Below are positions 21,425 to 23,063 of a stretch of 23,063 bases of DNA, in pieces. The translations under genes were made by a program, and so were the position numbers. This DNA is from Candidatus Omnitrophota bacterium. Its GTDB lineage: Bacteria; Omnitrophota; Gorgyraeia; Aquiviventales; Aquiviventaceae. The stretch lies in the NCBI GenBank assembly GCA_016198915.1, contig JACQHS010000081.1, forward strand, positions 1-23,063, given 5' to 3'. Numbering within the stretch: the first letter of the stretch is position 1; every line of letters begins with the position of its first letter. The notes beneath the pieces are model-generated. The model was not told the DNA's origin and did not search any database. It saw only the letters and a list, made by a program, of their open reading frames with translations.

Positions 21425-23063
21425 ATGGGTTCGGTAGGGCCAGCCTCACGACCAACGCCGCCTTCGCCGGCGCCCCAGCGGTCCCGCTGGGTGCTGGTGT
21501 TCCTGCTCGGGTTGGGCACGATTGCGCTCATCCGAGCGCTGTCGTATTACGCCGTCCAGCAGAAGGCCATGACCTACAGCGAGTTCTACCGCCTCGTCCA
21601 AGAGAATCCGAAGACGCAGGAGATCGCTGAAGCGCGGCTGGTGGACACCATGGTCGAAGGCCGACTCAGCAGCGGGCAGATCTTCCGCGTCTTCATCCCC
21701 TCGCAGAATGACCAGCTCATCCAGATGCTCCGAGAGAACGTCTCCACCTTTGATGTCCAGCCGCCCCAGGCCGGGTTCCTCGGCATCCTGATGGCGTTTG
21801 CGCCGTGGATCGTTCTCTTAGGGATCATGTGGTTTGTCATGCGCTCGGCCCAGGGCGGGGGGCGTCTGCTGTCGTTCGGCAAGAGCCGCGCGCGGCTTGT
21901 CACTCCTGAAACAGGCACGCGCGTGACGTTCGATGACGTCGCGGGCATCGACGAGGCTAAGGAAGAGCTCCGGGAGATCATCGAGTTCCTGAAGGACCCC
22001 AAGCGGTTCCAGCGGCTGGGCGGCAAGATCCCCAAGGGCGTGCTGCTCATCGGCCTGCCGGGCACCGGCAAAACGCTGCTGGCCAAGGCGGTAGCCGGGG
22101 AAGCGAACGTGCCCTTCTACAGCATCAGCGGCTCGGATTTCGTGGAGATGTTTGTCGGAGTTGGAGCTTCGAGGGTCCGAGATCTCTTCGAGCAGGCGCG
22201 CCGCAACGCCCGCCAAGGGGCGAAGGGCGCGATTGTCTTTATCGATGAGATCGACGCGGTGGGCCGCCAGCGGTTCGCGGGGATCGGCGGCGGGCATGAT
22301 GAGCGCGAGCAGACGCTCAACGCCCTCCTCGTGGAGATGGACGGCTTCGACACCCAGGAAGGCCTCATCCTCATGGCCGCGACCAACCGGCCCGACGTCC
22401 TGGATCCAGCACTCCTGCGCCCGGGACGATTTGACCGCCAGGTCGTCATCAGTCTCCCGGATATCGTCGGGCGGGAAGCGATCCTCAAGGTGCACACGCG
22501 CAAGATCAAGCTGGGCAAGGAAGTCGATTTGAAGTCCGTCGCGCGTCAGACGCCCGGCTTCTCCGGGGCGGATCTGGCCAACCTGGCCAACGAAGCAGCA
22601 CTCCTGGCGGCCCGGCGAAACAAGGAAGGGGTCGACACCCAAGAGATGGAGGCGGCGATTGAGCGCGTGATCGCCGGGCCGGAGCGGAAGACCCGCGTGT
22701 TGAACGAGCGGGAGAAAAAAATCACAGCTTTTCACGAAGCCGGACACGCCCTCGTCGCCCTGATGACCCCGGGCACCGATCCGGTGCACAAGGTCTCCAT
22801 CATCCCCCGCGGCGCCCATGCCTTGGGCTACACGATGCAGCTGCCGCTGGAGGACCGCTACACGATGAGCAAGCAGGAGCTGACGGCCCGCATGACCGTC
22901 ATGATGGGCGGCCGGGCGGCGGAAGAGCTCGTCTTCAGCGAGATCACGACGGGCGCTCAGAACGACATCGAGACCGCCACCGAGCTGGCGCGCCGGATGG
23001 TGTGCGAGTTCGGCATGAGCGACCGGCTGGGGAACTTGACCTACGGCCGCCGCGAGCGGCAGA
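21425..23063 (+). CDS. ftsH: ATP-dependent zinc metalloprotease FtsH, 3'-truncated by window
   Basis: FtsH is a membrane-anchored hexameric AAA+ protease that extracts and degrades membrane and short-lived cytosolic proteins. The visible 546 residues comprise a Pro/Ser-rich N-terminus, TM1 (about 22-40), a periplasmic domain, TM2 (about 117-139) and the AAA+ domain. Its Walker A motif is GLPGTGKT (210-217), where the second position is usually Pro. The AAA+ domain also has a pore segment containing FVG ([18 protein letters not shown]), Walker [12 protein letters not shown], and second-region-of-homology [20 protein letters not shown]. The zinc-protease motif HEAGH is at 437-441. The third-ligand Asp lies in [18 protein letters not shown] near the edge of the window. 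ATG 21425 is chosen because GGAG (21416-21419) precedes it. The C-terminal end is cut off. Confidence 0.97.
   Translation, partial: MGSVGPASRPTPPSPAPQRSRWVLVFLLGLGTIALIRALSYYAVQQKAMTYSEFYRLVQENPKTQEIAEARLVDTMVEGRLSSGQIFRVFIPSQNDQLIQMLRENVSTFDVQPPQAGFLGILMAFAPWIVLLGIMWFVMRSAQGGGRLLSFGKSRARLVTPETGTRVTFDDVAGIDEAKEELREIIEFLKDPKRFQRLGGKIPKGVLLIGLPGTGKTLLAKAVAGEANVPFYSISGSDFVEMFVGVGASRVRDLFEQARRNARQGAKGAIVFIDEIDAVGRQRFAGIGGGHDEREQTLNALLVEMDGFDTQEGLILMAATNRPDVLDPALLRPGRFDRQVVISLPDIVGREAILKVHTRKIKLGKEVDLKSVARQTPGFSGADLANLANEAALLAARRNKEGVDTQEMEAAIERVIAGPERKTRVLNEREKKITAFHEAGHALVALMTPGTDPVHKVSIIPRGAHALGYTMQLPLEDRYTMSKQELTARMTVMMGGRAAEELVFSEITTGAQNDIETATELARRMVCEFGMSDRLGNLTYGRRERQ

Overview
This 23 kb window is a dense, entirely plus-strand block of housekeeping genes from a GC-rich bacterium (roughly 60% or more G+C by eye). 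It has no rRNA, phage, transposase or CRISPR array. Diderm-type features include a Tat-exported Rieske protein with its own tatA, a b6-like cytochrome b, a five-heme cytochrome c, UbiE and Rex. The layout resembles uncultured anaerobic or microaerophilic lineages such as Nitrospirota, NC10, Omnitrophota or Desulfobacterota, but I cannot place it from this window alone.

Layout. (1) 1-4237: the 3' part of glycine dehydrogenase subunit 2, a LipM/LplA-type lipoyl-transfer enzyme, two tandem MetE catalytic-core paralogues (one has lost all its zinc ligands), and panB. (2) 4234-11293: a tetrapyrrole operon from glutamyl-tRNA to uroporphyrinogen III and sirohaem: a Met8/SirC-type dehydrogenase, a half-length HemX/CcsA-like membrane protein, a short hemA, hemC, tRNA-Arg(CCG), a cobA-hemD fusion, hemB and hemL. 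(3) 11290-17450: rex, ubiE/menG, a polyprenyl diphosphate synthase, tatA, Rieske protein, cytochrome b and pentahaem cytochrome c. This is a redox sensor followed by quinone synthesis and a quinol-oxidising complex. (4) 17452-23063: mnmA, larE, tRNA-Met(CAT), an S30AE (HPF-like) reading frame running into an exported HEAT-repeat protein, tilS and the 5' part of ftsH. Many junctions are translationally coupled (ATGA or TGATG), so much of the block is probably co-transcribed. The haem genes supply cofactor to the cytochromes, ubiE and the prenyl synthase supply the quinone, and Rex could tie the set to NADH/NAD+ state.

The unusual content lies in the joints rather than in unknown genes. Both tRNA genes contain the stop codon of the upstream protein gene at exactly tRNA positions 8-10 (hemC/tRNA-Arg and larE/tRNA-Met), so RNase P cleavage would leave each mRNA without a stop codon. 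Three unrelated 7-nt tandem repeats lie inside coding sequence without breaking it: a G/C-rich inverted pair within hemB next to the zinc cysteines, AATCCAA x4 in the hemL N-terminus, and AGTCCAT/AGTCCAC across the mnmA stop and larE start. A 19-bp-stem palindrome follows tRNA-Arg. HemA lacks its dimerisation domain, HemX lacks its N-terminal half, and the HPF/HEAT fusion looks like two genes joined by loss of a stop. No genome-wide or database check was possible.
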